A stretch of DNA of 15,090 nt from JANXQE01 sp035651635 (GTDB lineage Bacteria > Verrucomicrobiota > Verrucomicrobiia > Limisphaerales > UBA8199): positions 1 through 15,090 of the forward strand of contig DASRFK010000018.1 of assembly GCA_035651635.1 (NCBI GenBank), given 5' to 3'. Positions within the stretch are counted from its first letter, which is position 1; each line of letters starts with the position of its first letter. Below the pieces are notes generated by a model. That model was not told where the DNA came from. It did not search any database and saw only the letters and a program-made list of their open reading frames with translations. Both the position numbers and the translations under genes were made by a program. Positions 6,611-14,330 of the stretch are shown here, one piece after another.

Positions 6611-7873
6611 ATGAGCAACGGGAGCGACCACTGGCAAGTCAGCTACTCCGATGTAAGTCAGGCCGCGATTGATGCGGCGGTCCCAAATGGCACTTATCGC
6701 GTTACCATGCAAATGGTCCACGATGGCACCAAGGCCGCCAACCTGACTCTTACGGGCGACAATTATCCAAACACGCCCGTGGCGACGAATTACGCGGCGA
6801 TGCAAGCGGTCAATCCCGGTGCGAATTTCACCGTGTACTGGAACGCGTTTACGGGCGGCACAACCAACGACGTGATCGTCGCCTCCCTGGTGGCAAATCA
6901 ATTCGCCCCTTACGGTTCAATCACCAACTCGCCACTGCCTGGCACCAGTGGGGTGTTGACCGGCACGAGTCGGGCTTGGGTCATCCCGGGCACGGCGCTG
7001 CTCCCGAAAACCACTTTCTACGTGCGCGTGGTATTTTACAAAGCCGTCAGCACAAACAAAACCGCATACGCCGGTGTGACCGGCTACGCCGTGTATGGCA
7101 CGGGCACAACGATCCCGCTCCTGACTACCAGTCCCTTGCCGGCCCCGCCGAACATCGTTACACAACCGACCAACCAGACCGTATTCGTGGGCAGCAACGT
7201 CACGATGGCCGTCACGGCCACAGGCACCGGGCTGAGTTACCAGTGGCGGCGAAGCAGCACTAACCTGGCCAGCGCTACCTCCCCTCTGTATTCAATCGCG
7301 AACGCCCAGACCAATCATTCCGGCAACTATTCCGTCATGATCACTAACGCGGGTGGCGCGGTCACGAGCAGCGTCGCGGTGCTGACAGTCTTGCTGCCGC
7401 CCAAACCGACGATTACTACCCAACCGACGAACCAAACCGTGTACGTGGGCAGCAACGTCACCATGGCCGTCGTTGCCTCAGGCATGGGACTGGGCTATCA
7501 GTGGCGACGCAGCAACACGAATCTGATTGGCGCAACCTCCGCGCTCTATTCCCTTCCGAACGTGCAGACCAATGCCTCCGGCAATTATTTGGTGGTGGTG
7601 ACGAACGCCGGCGGCGCTGTCACGAGTTCTGTGGCGACGCTTACCGTGCCACTGCCAAGTTCGCCACCTCCCCGATTGAACATGTCCGTAACCGGTGGTT
7701 CCGCTGTGCTTTCCTGGCCGGTCAATACCGTTACGTTCCAGCTTCAGGCGGCTCCTGCGCTTGGAGTGACCTTCACCAATGTGCCGGCGGCGCTGACCAC
7801 GAACACAGGCTACGTTTCAACTACGGTACCGGTCACTTCAACTCAGCGATTCTTCCGGCTGTACAAGCCGTGA
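6611..7873 (+). CDS. Secreted-type protein with two Ig-like repeats, probably 5'-truncated
   Basis: The 420-residue frame has an N-terminal beta-rich segment (1-175) with 'NPGANFTVYWNAFTGG' and 'TFYVRVVFYK', then two Ig-like repeats of 86 residues (about 178-262 and 264-348). Each starts 'QPTNQTV(F/Y)VGSNVTMAV', keeps the core Trp in 'YQWRRS', and ends 'NY.V..TNAGGAVTSSVA.LTV'. The repeats lack the canonical disulfide cysteines, as is common in bacterial Ig-like domains. The tail (354-420) has the 'AVLSWP...FQLQAAP...RFFRLYKP' pattern common at the ends of large Verrucomicrobiota extracellular proteins. Such proteins are normally exported, yet no signal peptide is present here and the open frame ends at a TGA at 6560-6562. 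The 5' part was therefore probably lost, making this a gene remnant, although translation from ATG 6611 is possible. Confidence 0.65.
   Translation: MSNGSDHWQVSYSDVSQAAIDAAVPNGTYRVTMQMVHDGTKAANLTLTGDNYPNTPVATNYAAMQAVNPGANFTVYWNAFTGGTTNDVIVASLVANQFAPYGSITNSPLPGTSGVLTGTSRAWVIPGTALLPKTTFYVRVVFYKAVSTNKTAYAGVTGYAVYGTGTTIPLLTTSPLPAPPNIVTQPTNQTVFVGSNVTMAVTATGTGLSYQWRRSSTNLASATSPLYSIANAQTNHSGNYSVMITNAGGAVTSSVAVLTVLLPPKPTITTQPTNQTVYVGSNVTMAVVASGMGLGYQWRRSNTNLIGATSALYSLPNVQTNASGNYLVVVTNAGGAVTSSVATLTVPLPSSPPPRLNMSVTGGSAVLSWPVNTVTFQLQAAPALGVTFTNVPAALTTNTGYVSTTVPVTSTQRFFRLYKP
7142..7655 (+). repeat. Direct repeat of 258 bp encoding the two Ig-like modules
   Basis: The two Ig-like units are similar at DNA level too. 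The word 'gtgggcagcaacgtcac' recurs at 7187 and 7445, giving a period of 258 bases (86 codons), and 'taacgcgggtggcgcggtcacgag' has a close counterpart one period on. This indicates tandem duplication of one module within the gene. Confidence 0.7.
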
Positions 7874-8053
7874 AGAGGTCCAGGGATTGCCTTGTAAAGG
7901 CCAATTCGGTTGAATGCCTTCATAGCTCGTTATGATGCGATGTGAATCGGAGCCTTCACTCTCCCTGACGTCTGAATCTCTTAGCCGGAGTGTTGGTCCT
8001 GGGTCCAGGCGTACGGTTCCTGCTGTAGTGGCTTCCGTGCCAAAGCATCAGCC

Positions 8054-8590
8054 TTATTTAGGTAAACTTCGAAACCGGCGACATCGGGCTCGCGACAACT
8101 CAGTCGCTCGCTCGAAATCCTCTTGCGAGTCAAAAGCGCGTCGCGGCAGCAGTTGATAAATCTGACCGACCCGTATCAGCAGGCCGGATGGAGACTGAAC
8201 AACCTTGGCGATTTGTTCCCATTTAACGCCAGCCGGAGTTCCCGGTTTGATCTGCTTGATTCCATGATCCGATAGCACCACGACCCGCTCATCGTGGTTT
8301 GTCCGTTCCCTCCAATGGCGCCGTTCCCGATGGCGCTGAAGGAAAGGATGAATTATCCAGAAAAAAAGCACCATGCTCACCGCTGCGGCCAAGCCACTGG
8401 TTCCACCTGGTTCATGTTCCAAACACATGAGTGCCCCGCAGACGAGAACGAAAAGAGATATCAGGGACATCAGAACCCAAAAGCCTCGCGGAGGGTTGCC
8501 TCGAAGATAGAGAGTATGAGCAAGGAGAGCGTCTTCGAGGCTGTAATGATAGCGGATTGTAATTTCGCATTTCTGAGATTGTGCATCCAT
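8054..8590 (-). CDS. YcxB-like two-helix membrane protein
   Basis: The 178-residue protein has a short cytoplasmic-like N-terminus ('ITIRYHYSLEDALLAH'). Two membrane helices follow at about 37-57 and 66-84, then a basic stretch 'RHRERRHWRER'. The C-terminal beta-rich domain contains 'VVLSDHGIKQI', 'VKWEQIAKVVQS' and 'IYQLLPRRAFDSQEDFE'. This order, with the 'W..I..V......L.......LP.RAF' spine, fits the YcxB-like family (PF14317) of unknown function. The ATG at 8590 has no clear Shine-Dalgarno sequence. It is divergent from the oxidoreductase gene and has no obvious functional partner. Confidence 0.7.
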   Translation of the reverse strand: MDAQSQKCEITIRYHYSLEDALLAHTLYLRGNPPRGFWVLMSLISLFVLVCGALMCLEHEPGGTSGLAAAVSMVLFFWIIHPFLQRHRERRHWRERTNHDERVVVLSDHGIKQIKPGTPAGVKWEQIAKVVQSPSGLLIRVGQIYQLLPRRAFDSQEDFERATELSRARCRRFRSLPK

Positions 8591-8779
8591 TGGCGAAACA
8601 CTTATACAATAGAGCCATCCAATACGAGAAATTTATACTGCATTGGCATCACCGGAACCGCCCTGCACCCTCGTTCATCTTCGCTTTGTGTCCTGGTGGG
8701 AGTCTCCTTCTGGAACCCAAGCTAATCGATTCGCAGGTTCTCTTTGAATATGCCATTGTCTTGCCCGGTCATAGTCTTT

Positions 8780-10159
8780 ATGAAAACTACCAGCACCGCC
8801 CCAGCCGTTTCCCGTCGTCAATTCCTTGCTTCGACGGGGGCCGTTCTGACTGCCCCGCTGATTGTTCCCGCCAGCGTGCTCGGCGCGGACGGCCATACCG
8901 CGCCCTCTGAGCGGGTCGTTATGGCCGCCGTCGGCTATGGCGGGCAAGGCCCCTGGAATACGGACGAGCTGATGAAAGATCCCGTCTGCCAGATGGTTGC
9001 CGCTTGCGATCTCGACAAAAGCCACTTGCTCCACGCCGTCAAGATCATCAACGCGCACTACGACAACGAAGACTGCCGGGGCTACCACGATTACCGCGAA
9101 GTGATGGCCCGCGACGACATCGACGCGGTGATGCTCGCGGTTCCGGACCACTGGCACGCGCTGGTCGCAACCGAGGCCGCCAATCACCGCAAAGATATCT
9201 ACGGCGAAAAACCGCTGGCGCGAACGATTGCCGAGCAGCAGGCCATCGTTCACGCCGTGCAGCAGAACAACCGCATCTGGCAGACCGGCTCCTGGCAGCG
9301 CTCGATTGATAATTTTTGGTATGCCTGCGAGATCGTTCGCAATGGCCTGATCGGCAACATCAGCAAGGTGGAAGTCGGCTTGCCCGGCGGACAAAACAGC
9401 GGGCATCCAGGATTTGACGGGCTTCCGGACGAAAACGCCTGCACGTCGCCACCAGCGGAGCTGGACTACGATCTCTGGATTGGGCCCTCCAGGATGATGC
9501 CGTATGTGAAGTGCCGGGTGCATGGGAACTGGCGCTGGAACTACAACACGGGCGGCGGTCAGCTCATGGATTGGATCGGACACCATTGCGATATCGCGCA
9601 CTGGGGCCTGGGTTTCGACCAAACCGGCCCCAGCGAGGTCGAGGTTGAGCACGTCGAGTTTCCACCACCGCATGCCATCTGGAACACAGCGCCCAAATAC
9701 CGCGTCTCGGCCAGGTATTTGAGTCACGTCACCGGCTACCCCAATGATGTCCAAATGACGATCGCGGGCACCGGACCGGAAAGCTATCCTGATATCAAAA
9801 TGGGCTGTAAATGGACCGGCTCCGAAGGCTGGATTTGGGTCGATCGCGGAGGTTTTGAGTCCTCAGATCCCCGTTGGAAGAACCAGAAGATGCAATTGCC
9901 CGAGGATCTGCGGAAGGTCAAGCTCTACCGTTCCGCCAATCACTGGCGTAATTTCCTACAGTGCGTTAAGTCCCGCCATCCGACCATCACGCCCGTCGAA
10001 ACCGCGCATCACTCCGCCATTCCCGGGCACCTTAGCCTGATCTCCATGTTGACCGGCCGCAAACTCAAATGGGACGTCGCGACCGAGCGAATCCTGGATG
10101 ACCCGGACGCCTCCATGCTCCTGACAAGGCCCTACCGCGAGCCCTGGCACCTGGCCTGA
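8780..10159 (+). CDS. Tat-exported Gfo/Idh/MocA-family oxidoreductase
   Basis: The protein (459 aa) starts with a twin-arginine signal, 'SRRQFLASTG' at residues 11-20 followed by a hydrophobic stretch to about 35, so it is predicted to be exported folded. The NAD(P)-binding Rossmann fold begins at 'VGYGGQG' (51-57). 'AVPDHWHA' (120-127) and the family's catalytic-lysine motif 'EKP' (143-145) follow. The C-terminal substrate domain has 'NTGGGQLMDWIGHHCDIAHW' (256-275). The tail 'GRKLKWD...YREPWHL' is typical of the large PVC-bacterial paralogue group. The substrate is probably a sugar or polyol derivative but cannot be named. I chose ATG 8780 because it places the RR motif at the usual distance; ATG 8750 and TTG 8744 are in-frame alternatives. 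No clear Shine-Dalgarno sequence is visible. Confidence 0.85.
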   Translation: MKTTSTAPAVSRRQFLASTGAVLTAPLIVPASVLGADGHTAPSERVVMAAVGYGGQGPWNTDELMKDPVCQMVAACDLDKSHLLHAVKIINAHYDNEDCRGYHDYREVMARDDIDAVMLAVPDHWHALVATEAANHRKDIYGEKPLARTIAEQQAIVHAVQQNNRIWQTGSWQRSIDNFWYACEIVRNGLIGNISKVEVGLPGGQNSGHPGFDGLPDENACTSPPAELDYDLWIGPSRMMPYVKCRVHGNWRWNYNTGGGQLMDWIGHHCDIAHWGLGFDQTGPSEVEVEHVEFPPPHAIWNTAPKYRVSARYLSHVTGYPNDVQMTIAGTGPESYPDIKMGCKWTGSEGWIWVDRGGFESSDPRWKNQKMQLPEDLRKVKLYRSANHWRNFLQCVKSRHPTITPVETAHHSAIPGHLSLISMLTGRKLKWDVATERILDDPDASMLLTRPYREPWHLA

Positions 10160-10192
10160 AATGCCTCATCCCTCTTTGCGCATAAACAGCCC

Positions 10193-10915
10193 TTGAGTAG
10201 TAAACCAAAACCCGATTCCGCAGAGACTGGAACGGCTCGATCGGTCACGATTCCGATCGACGGCACAGCCGGTGTTTCGGGTCTGTTCGAACATGCCGCC
10301 GAAGCACGCGCAGGCTTCGTGCTCGCACACGGCGCCGGGGCGGGAATGAAGCATGCGTTCCTGGCGGATGTGGCTTCTGGATTGGCTGCGCGCCGGGTTA
10401 GCACACTAAGGTATCAGTTTGCTTATATGGAGAAAGGGTCCGGCCGGCCGGACCCTCCGGCCGTCGCCCATGCGGTGGTGCGGGGCGCCGTAGCCAAAGC
10501 GGCGTCGCTTATGCCGGACCCCCCGTTGTTTGCGGGCGGCAAATCCTTTGGGGGCCGGATGACTTCGCAAGCTCAGTCCGAAGCGCCGATGGCGGGAATT
10601 CGTGGTCTCATCTTCCTCGGGTTTCCACTGCATCCGCCCGGGCAACCATCCGATAAGCGTGGGGAACATTTGTTCAAGATAAAAATCCCGATGTTGTTCT
10701 TGCAAGGAGATCGGGACGAATTTGCCAGCTTGCCTCTGCTGGAATCCCTGATCGCCAGCCTCGGCGCGCGAGCGAACCTAAAATTGTTCCCGCATGCCAA
10801 TCACTCCTTCCACGTGCCGGCGCGCAGCGGCCGGAAAGATACCGACGTTATGGCCGACGTGCTGGACTCGATCAAAGACTGGATGGCAAAGGTCATCGGG
10901 AGCGTGCGCACTTGA
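10193..10915 (+). CDS. Alpha/beta hydrolase, Tex30/KANL3-like (COG3571-type)
   Basis: The 240-residue protein shows a compact alpha/beta-hydrolase fold. 'GFVLAHGAGAGMKHAF' (41-56) forms the strand and oxyanion loop, 'AGGKSFGGRMTS' (114-125) is the nucleophile elbow with Ser118, 'LFLQGDRDEFA' (168-178) supplies the probable acid Asp175, and 'HANHSF' (201-206) the His204. The GKSxGG elbow is characteristic of the Tex30/KANL3-like predicted hydrolases, whose substrates are unknown. The start is a TTG at 10193: there is no upstream start in frame after the previous stop, and a later one would cut into the fold. It begins 33 bases after the oxidoreductase and ends 78 bases before LigD, so it is probably co-transcribed. 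Confidence 0.78.
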   Translation: MSSKPKPDSAETGTARSVTIPIDGTAGVSGLFEHAAEARAGFVLAHGAGAGMKHAFLADVASGLAARRVSTLRYQFAYMEKGSGRPDPPAVAHAVVRGAVAKAASLMPDPPLFAGGKSFGGRMTSQAQSEAPMAGIRGLIFLGFPLHPPGQPSDKRGEHLFKIKIPMLFLQGDRDEFASLPLLESLIASLGARANLKLFPHANHSFHVPARSGRKDTDVMADVLDSIKDWMAKVIGSVRT

Positions 10916-10993
10916 AATGAAGAGGTCGCAAAGTCCTGGGTGGGGCAGGGGAGGGAACTTGCCTCCTGGCCCGAGTGTCGACTTATTAAGTTA

Positions 10994-13324
10994 ATGCCTC
11001 CCCGCAAAGCGCAAATGGCCCAGGTCGGCCGGCGGCAGATTGAAGTTTCCAATCTGACCAAGGTCCTCTACCCGGCCGATAACATCACCAAGGCTCACGT
11101 GCTGGAGTATTACCTGAAGCTGGCGCCCACGATCCTCGCGCACGTTAAGGGCCGCCCGCTTTCGCTGTTGCGCTTCCCGGAAGGCATCGATGGGGAATCT
11201 TTCTTTCAGAAAAATCGGCCTGAATGGGCGCCCGCATGGCTCGAGCACGTCGTCCTGGGCGAGGAAAAGAAGGATTACATCATCGCGAGCGAAGACGCGT
11301 CGCTGGCGTGGCTGGCGAACCTGGCGTGTCTTGAGCTGCATCAAATGCATTCACGCGCACCCCATTTCACCGAGCCTGACTATATCGTCTACGATCTCGA
11401 TCCTCCCGAGAATTTCCGGTTTTCGGACGTGGCAGGCCTCGCGCTGGAATTTAAGGGACACGTCGAAGGATTCGGTTATCACGCTTTTGTAAAAACCACG
11501 GGGCGCAAGGGCCTGCACATCCTCACGCCTATTGAACCCAAATGGGATTTCCAAACTGCGTTCGAAGCCGCCAAGTCCATCGCCCAGCCGTTCGTCGATT
11601 CACACGCTTCCAGCCTTACTTTGCAGATCAAAAAGGAGCATCGAAAAGGCAAGGTCTTGCTGGATATCTATCGCAATCGCTCCTCCCAAACCATTATTGC
11701 CGCCTACAGTTTGCGGGGAACTCCCGGCGCGCCGGTTTCGACGCCGCTCACGTGGGAAGAGTTGGAGTCAATCGAGACCCCGGCCATATTTAATGTGCAC
11801 ACATTGCCGGACCGCATCACTGCGAGCGGAGATCCCTGGGAAGCCATTTCCGGCTATGCCACGCCGATTCATACGCAACGGCCAGCGGCGCTGCCCGCGA
11901 AGAACAAGAAGCCAAAGTCCGCTCGAACCTACAAAACTCCCGCCCAACTCGAAAGCTACTCAACCAAGCGTGACTTCGAGAAAACTTCTGAGCCGGCGCC
12001 TACTGCGCTGGACAGCGGTGGCAGTGCGTTTGTCGTTCACCGGCACCATGCCTCCCGGCTGCATTACGATCTGCGATTGGAGCACGGCGGAGTATTGCGG
12101 TCGTGGGCGGTGCCGAAAGGTTTGCCGCCACGGCCCGGGATCATGCGCCTGGCCGTCAATGTCGAGGATCACCCACTCGAGTATGTGAATTTCGAAGGCA
12201 TCATTCCGAAGGGCGAATACGGCGGAGGCACGATGTGGAAATTTGCCCGCGGGCGGCATGAAATCACGAAGCAGAAGAAAGACGGGTTCTATTTTCGCCT
12301 GCACTCGCCTGAGCTCAACGGCGAGTATCGCATTCATCACACCAAGGAGAACCAATGGTTGCTGGAACGGGTCGACGCGCCGCAAGTTGACTGGCTGCAC
12401 GCCGCCATCGAACCAATGCTCGCCCGGCCCGCGGACAAACTGCCTGCATCTCCAGATTACCTGTTCGAACTGAAGTTGGACGGCATCCGCGCCCTGATTT
12501 CATTGGACGAGGGCGAGGTCAGAATCCGTGGGCGTAACGGAATGGATTTCACCCGTCAATTCCCCGAGCTCTTGGCTTCGGAACAATCCTTTCGCGCCAC
12601 TTCAGCTCTCTTTGACGGCGAAATCGTCTGCCTGGATGCGAACGGCAAACCTCAGTTTCGGGATGTCATAACTCGGATGCAGGCCACCAGCGCTGCCGCC
12701 GCCGACCGTGGCCGCTCCAAAACCCCCGCCGTCTGCTACCTCTTCGATTGCCTCTACCTTGACGGCCGCGCAATTCTCAACGAGCCGCTGGCCCGCCGCC
12801 GCGAATGGCTCGCCGATGCCGTTAAGAAGGAAGGCACTTATCGTGTTAGCGAAGCCTTTGACGATGGCCCCGCGCTTCTGGAAGCCGTTCGGCAACTCGG
12901 CCTGGAAGGAATCATGGCCAAGCAACGCCAAAGCACCTACCAGCCTGGCAAGCGCGGCGATGCCTGGCTCAAAATTAAGACCCGCCAGACTCTCGAGTGC
13001 GTGATCATCGGTTTTACGCAAGGCAAGGGCGATCGGCAGACCGGCTTTGGCGCGCTCCACGTCGCTCAACGCGAGGCCGGCGGACTCAGGTATATTGGCA
13101 AAGTCGGCTCGGGCTTCAACGATAGCTCCCTGACAGCCGTTTTCGAACTATTGAAGAAATTGACAACCACCATCAGACCAGTTAAAGAGAAGCCGCTCGA
13201 CGATGCCCGTTCGGTCTGGGTCGAGCCGAAGCTGCTGTGCGAAGTGCAGTACGCTTCGATAACGCCCGATGGGATGCTGCGAGAACCTGTGTTTATAAGA
13301 TTGAGACCGGATCTAACTTATTGA
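10994..13324 (+). CDS. ligD: ATP-dependent DNA ligase D (POL-PE-LIG)
   Basis: LigD repairs Ku-held double-strand breaks by trimming, filling and sealing ends. From ATG 10994 (776 aa) three domains follow in order. POL (about 10-295) is an archaeo-eukaryotic primase-type polymerase with Asp134/Asp136 in 'YDLDP', His175 in 'GRKGLHI' and Asp224 in 'VLLDIYRN'. PE (about 336-460) is the 3'-phosphoesterase with 'HHASRLHYDLRLEH' (His351, His357, Asp359, Arg361) and 'HPLEY' (His393, Tyr397). LIG (about 470-775) has the lysine nucleophile Lys494 in 'ELKLDGIR', motif III 'FDGE' (540-543), motif IV 'EGIMAK' (638-643) and motif V 'KIK' (660-662), then the OB fold. All catalytic residues appear intact. 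The POL-PE-LIG order is that of mycobacterial LigD, not the PE-LIG-POL order of Pseudomonas. A GTG at 10940 would add 18 residues of atypical sequence; ATG 11015 is also possible. Confidence 0.95.
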   Translation: MPPRKAQMAQVGRRQIEVSNLTKVLYPADNITKAHVLEYYLKLAPTILAHVKGRPLSLLRFPEGIDGESFFQKNRPEWAPAWLEHVVLGEEKKDYIIASEDASLAWLANLACLELHQMHSRAPHFTEPDYIVYDLDPPENFRFSDVAGLALEFKGHVEGFGYHAFVKTTGRKGLHILTPIEPKWDFQTAFEAAKSIAQPFVDSHASSLTLQIKKEHRKGKVLLDIYRNRSSQTIIAAYSLRGTPGAPVSTPLTWEELESIETPAIFNVHTLPDRITASGDPWEAISGYATPIHTQRPAALPAKNKKPKSARTYKTPAQLESYSTKRDFEKTSEPAPTALDSGGSAFVVHRHHASRLHYDLRLEHGGVLRSWAVPKGLPPRPGIMRLAVNVEDHPLEYVNFEGIIPKGEYGGGTMWKFARGRHEITKQKKDGFYFRLHSPELNGEYRIHHTKENQWLLERVDAPQVDWLHAAIEPMLARPADKLPASPDYLFELKLDGIRALISLDEGEVRIRGRNGMDFTRQFPELLASEQSFRATSALFDGEIVCLDANGKPQFRDVITRMQATSAAAADRGRSKTPAVCYLFDCLYLDGRAILNEPLARRREWLADAVKKEGTYRVSEAFDDGPALLEAVRQLGLEGIMAKQRQSTYQPGKRGDAWLKIKTRQTLECVIIGFTQGKGDRQTGFGALHVAQREAGGLRYIGKVGSGFNDSSLTAVFELLKKLTTTIRPVKEKPLDDARSVWVEPKLLCEVQYASITPDGMLREPVFIRLRPDLTY

Positions 13325-13416
13325 CATGAAATGGCTTCCACAGGCCGCCTTTGCTTTCATTGGCAGCATTCCTGCTCCTAAGTCCCCCATGCGCGCCGTT
13401 AACCACCGATTCAATT

Positions 13417-13420
13417 GAGG
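13417..13420 (+). promoter_or_regulatory. Ribosome binding site of ku
   Basis: GAGG in 'attgaggtaaact' lies 6 and 9 bases before the tandem ATGs at 13427 and 13430. It gives ku its own translation start despite the 102-base gap after ligD. Confidence 0.5.
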
Positions 13421-13426
13421 TAAACT

Positions 13427-14281
13427 ATGATGCGATCGATCTGGAAAGGCCACATCCGGTTTTCGTTAGTGACCATCCCCATCCGCATTTATAACGCGGT
13501 GGATACCGAGGAAACCATCCGGTTCAATCAATTGCACAAAGAGGATAACGGCCCCGTCGGCTACGACAAAAAATGCAAGAAATGCGGCAAAGTGCTGACC
13601 GGCGATGAGATTGTCAAAGGCTACCAATTCGAGCCCGAACAGTACGTGATCGTTTCGCCCGAGGACCTTGAAAAAATCAAGCTCAAGAGCACGAAGGTGA
13701 TCGAGATTGAGGGGTTCATCGACGCCAGTGAAGTGCATCCGACGCTGTACGAGTCGCCGTATTTTGCCGGACCGGACGGCGTTGTAGCGGCCAAAACCTA
13801 TTCGTTGCTTTCGCAGGCGCTGCAAGCCAGCGGCAAAGTGGGGATTGGCAAGGTCGTTTTGCGGGACCGGGAAGAAGTGGTGCTGATTGCGCCGCTGGAC
13901 GGCGGGATGGTTCTTTACAAACTGCGCAATCCGCAGGAACTGCGCAAAATCACCGATGTTCCCCAATTGGAAAAAGTCGAGGTCAACAAAGAAGAGCTGA
14001 AGCTCTCGATCAGCCTGGTTGAATCCATGGCCGCGAACCTGGAAGAGGTCGACCTGAACGATCGGTATCGGGATGCCCTGCGCGAGCTGATCGAAGCGAA
14101 GATCGCCGGCAAACAGGTCATCAGCGCGCCCGAGGAAGAAAAGCCCGTGGTGGATATTATGACCGCGCTGCGCCAAAGCATTGAAAAAACCAAGGCCCAG
14201 AAGAAGCCGATGGAGAAAGCCAAGGGAAAGAAAGAAGCCGCCGAGGTCAAGCCGGTCAAACAGAAGAAGCAGGTCGCGTAG
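13427..14281 (+). CDS. ku: Ku, non-homologous end-joining DNA-end-binding protein
   Basis: The 284-residue protein is a bacterial Ku, which forms a homodimeric ring threaded on DNA ends and recruits LigD. It begins with the family hallmark 'RSIWKGHIRFSLVTIPI', followed by 'FNQLHKED', and a CxxC pair at Cys50/Cys53 ('KKCKKCGKVL'). The core includes 'GYQFEPEQYVIVSPEDL', 'YFAGPDG', 'KTYSLL' and 'GKVVLRDREEVVLI', and runs to about residue 235. The conserved minimal C-terminus 'VVDIMTALRQSIEK' (241-254), implicated in LigD binding, precedes a lysine-rich tail (256-284), expected to contact DNA. A GAGG at 13417-13420 lies 6 bases before ATG 13427 and 9 before the second ATG at 13430, so either Met may be used. 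It sits 102 bases downstream of ligD. Confidence 0.95.
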   Translation: MMRSIWKGHIRFSLVTIPIRIYNAVDTEETIRFNQLHKEDNGPVGYDKKCKKCGKVLTGDEIVKGYQFEPEQYVIVSPEDLEKIKLKSTKVIEIEGFIDASEVHPTLYESPYFAGPDGVVAAKTYSLLSQALQASGKVGIGKVVLRDREEVVLIAPLDGGMVLYKLRNPQELRKITDVPQLEKVEVNKEELKLSISLVESMAANLEEVDLNDRYRDALRELIEAKIAGKQVISAPEEEKPVVDIMTALRQSIEKTKAQKKPMEKAKGKKEAAEVKPVKQKKQVA

Positions 14282-14330
14282 TTTAGCGAAGAACTTGAGT
14301 TTTGCGGGTTCTGGGCAAACACTGGTCCGG

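Noticed and set aside
8591..8640. 'TATAAG' on the minus strand as a -10 box for the YcxB-like gene.
   Set aside because: The expected -35 position reads 'tctcgt', and there is no second supporting element.
8675..9754. A 359-codon open frame on the minus strand.
   Set aside because: It lies opposite the well-supported oxidoreductase, shows Val/Ala-rich composition typical of antisense frames in GC-rich genes, and has no family motif.
13321..13349. TTGACA directly after ligD as a possible -35 box for ku.
   Set aside because: No TATAAT-like -10 lies at 16-18 bases (the region reads 'gccgcctttgc'), and part of the hexamer is the ligD stop codon.
13466..14176. A 236-codon open frame on the minus strand.
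   Set aside because: It is antisense to ku, whose family motifs are unambiguous; its translation is rich in Phe, Leu, Gln and His with no recognisable domain.
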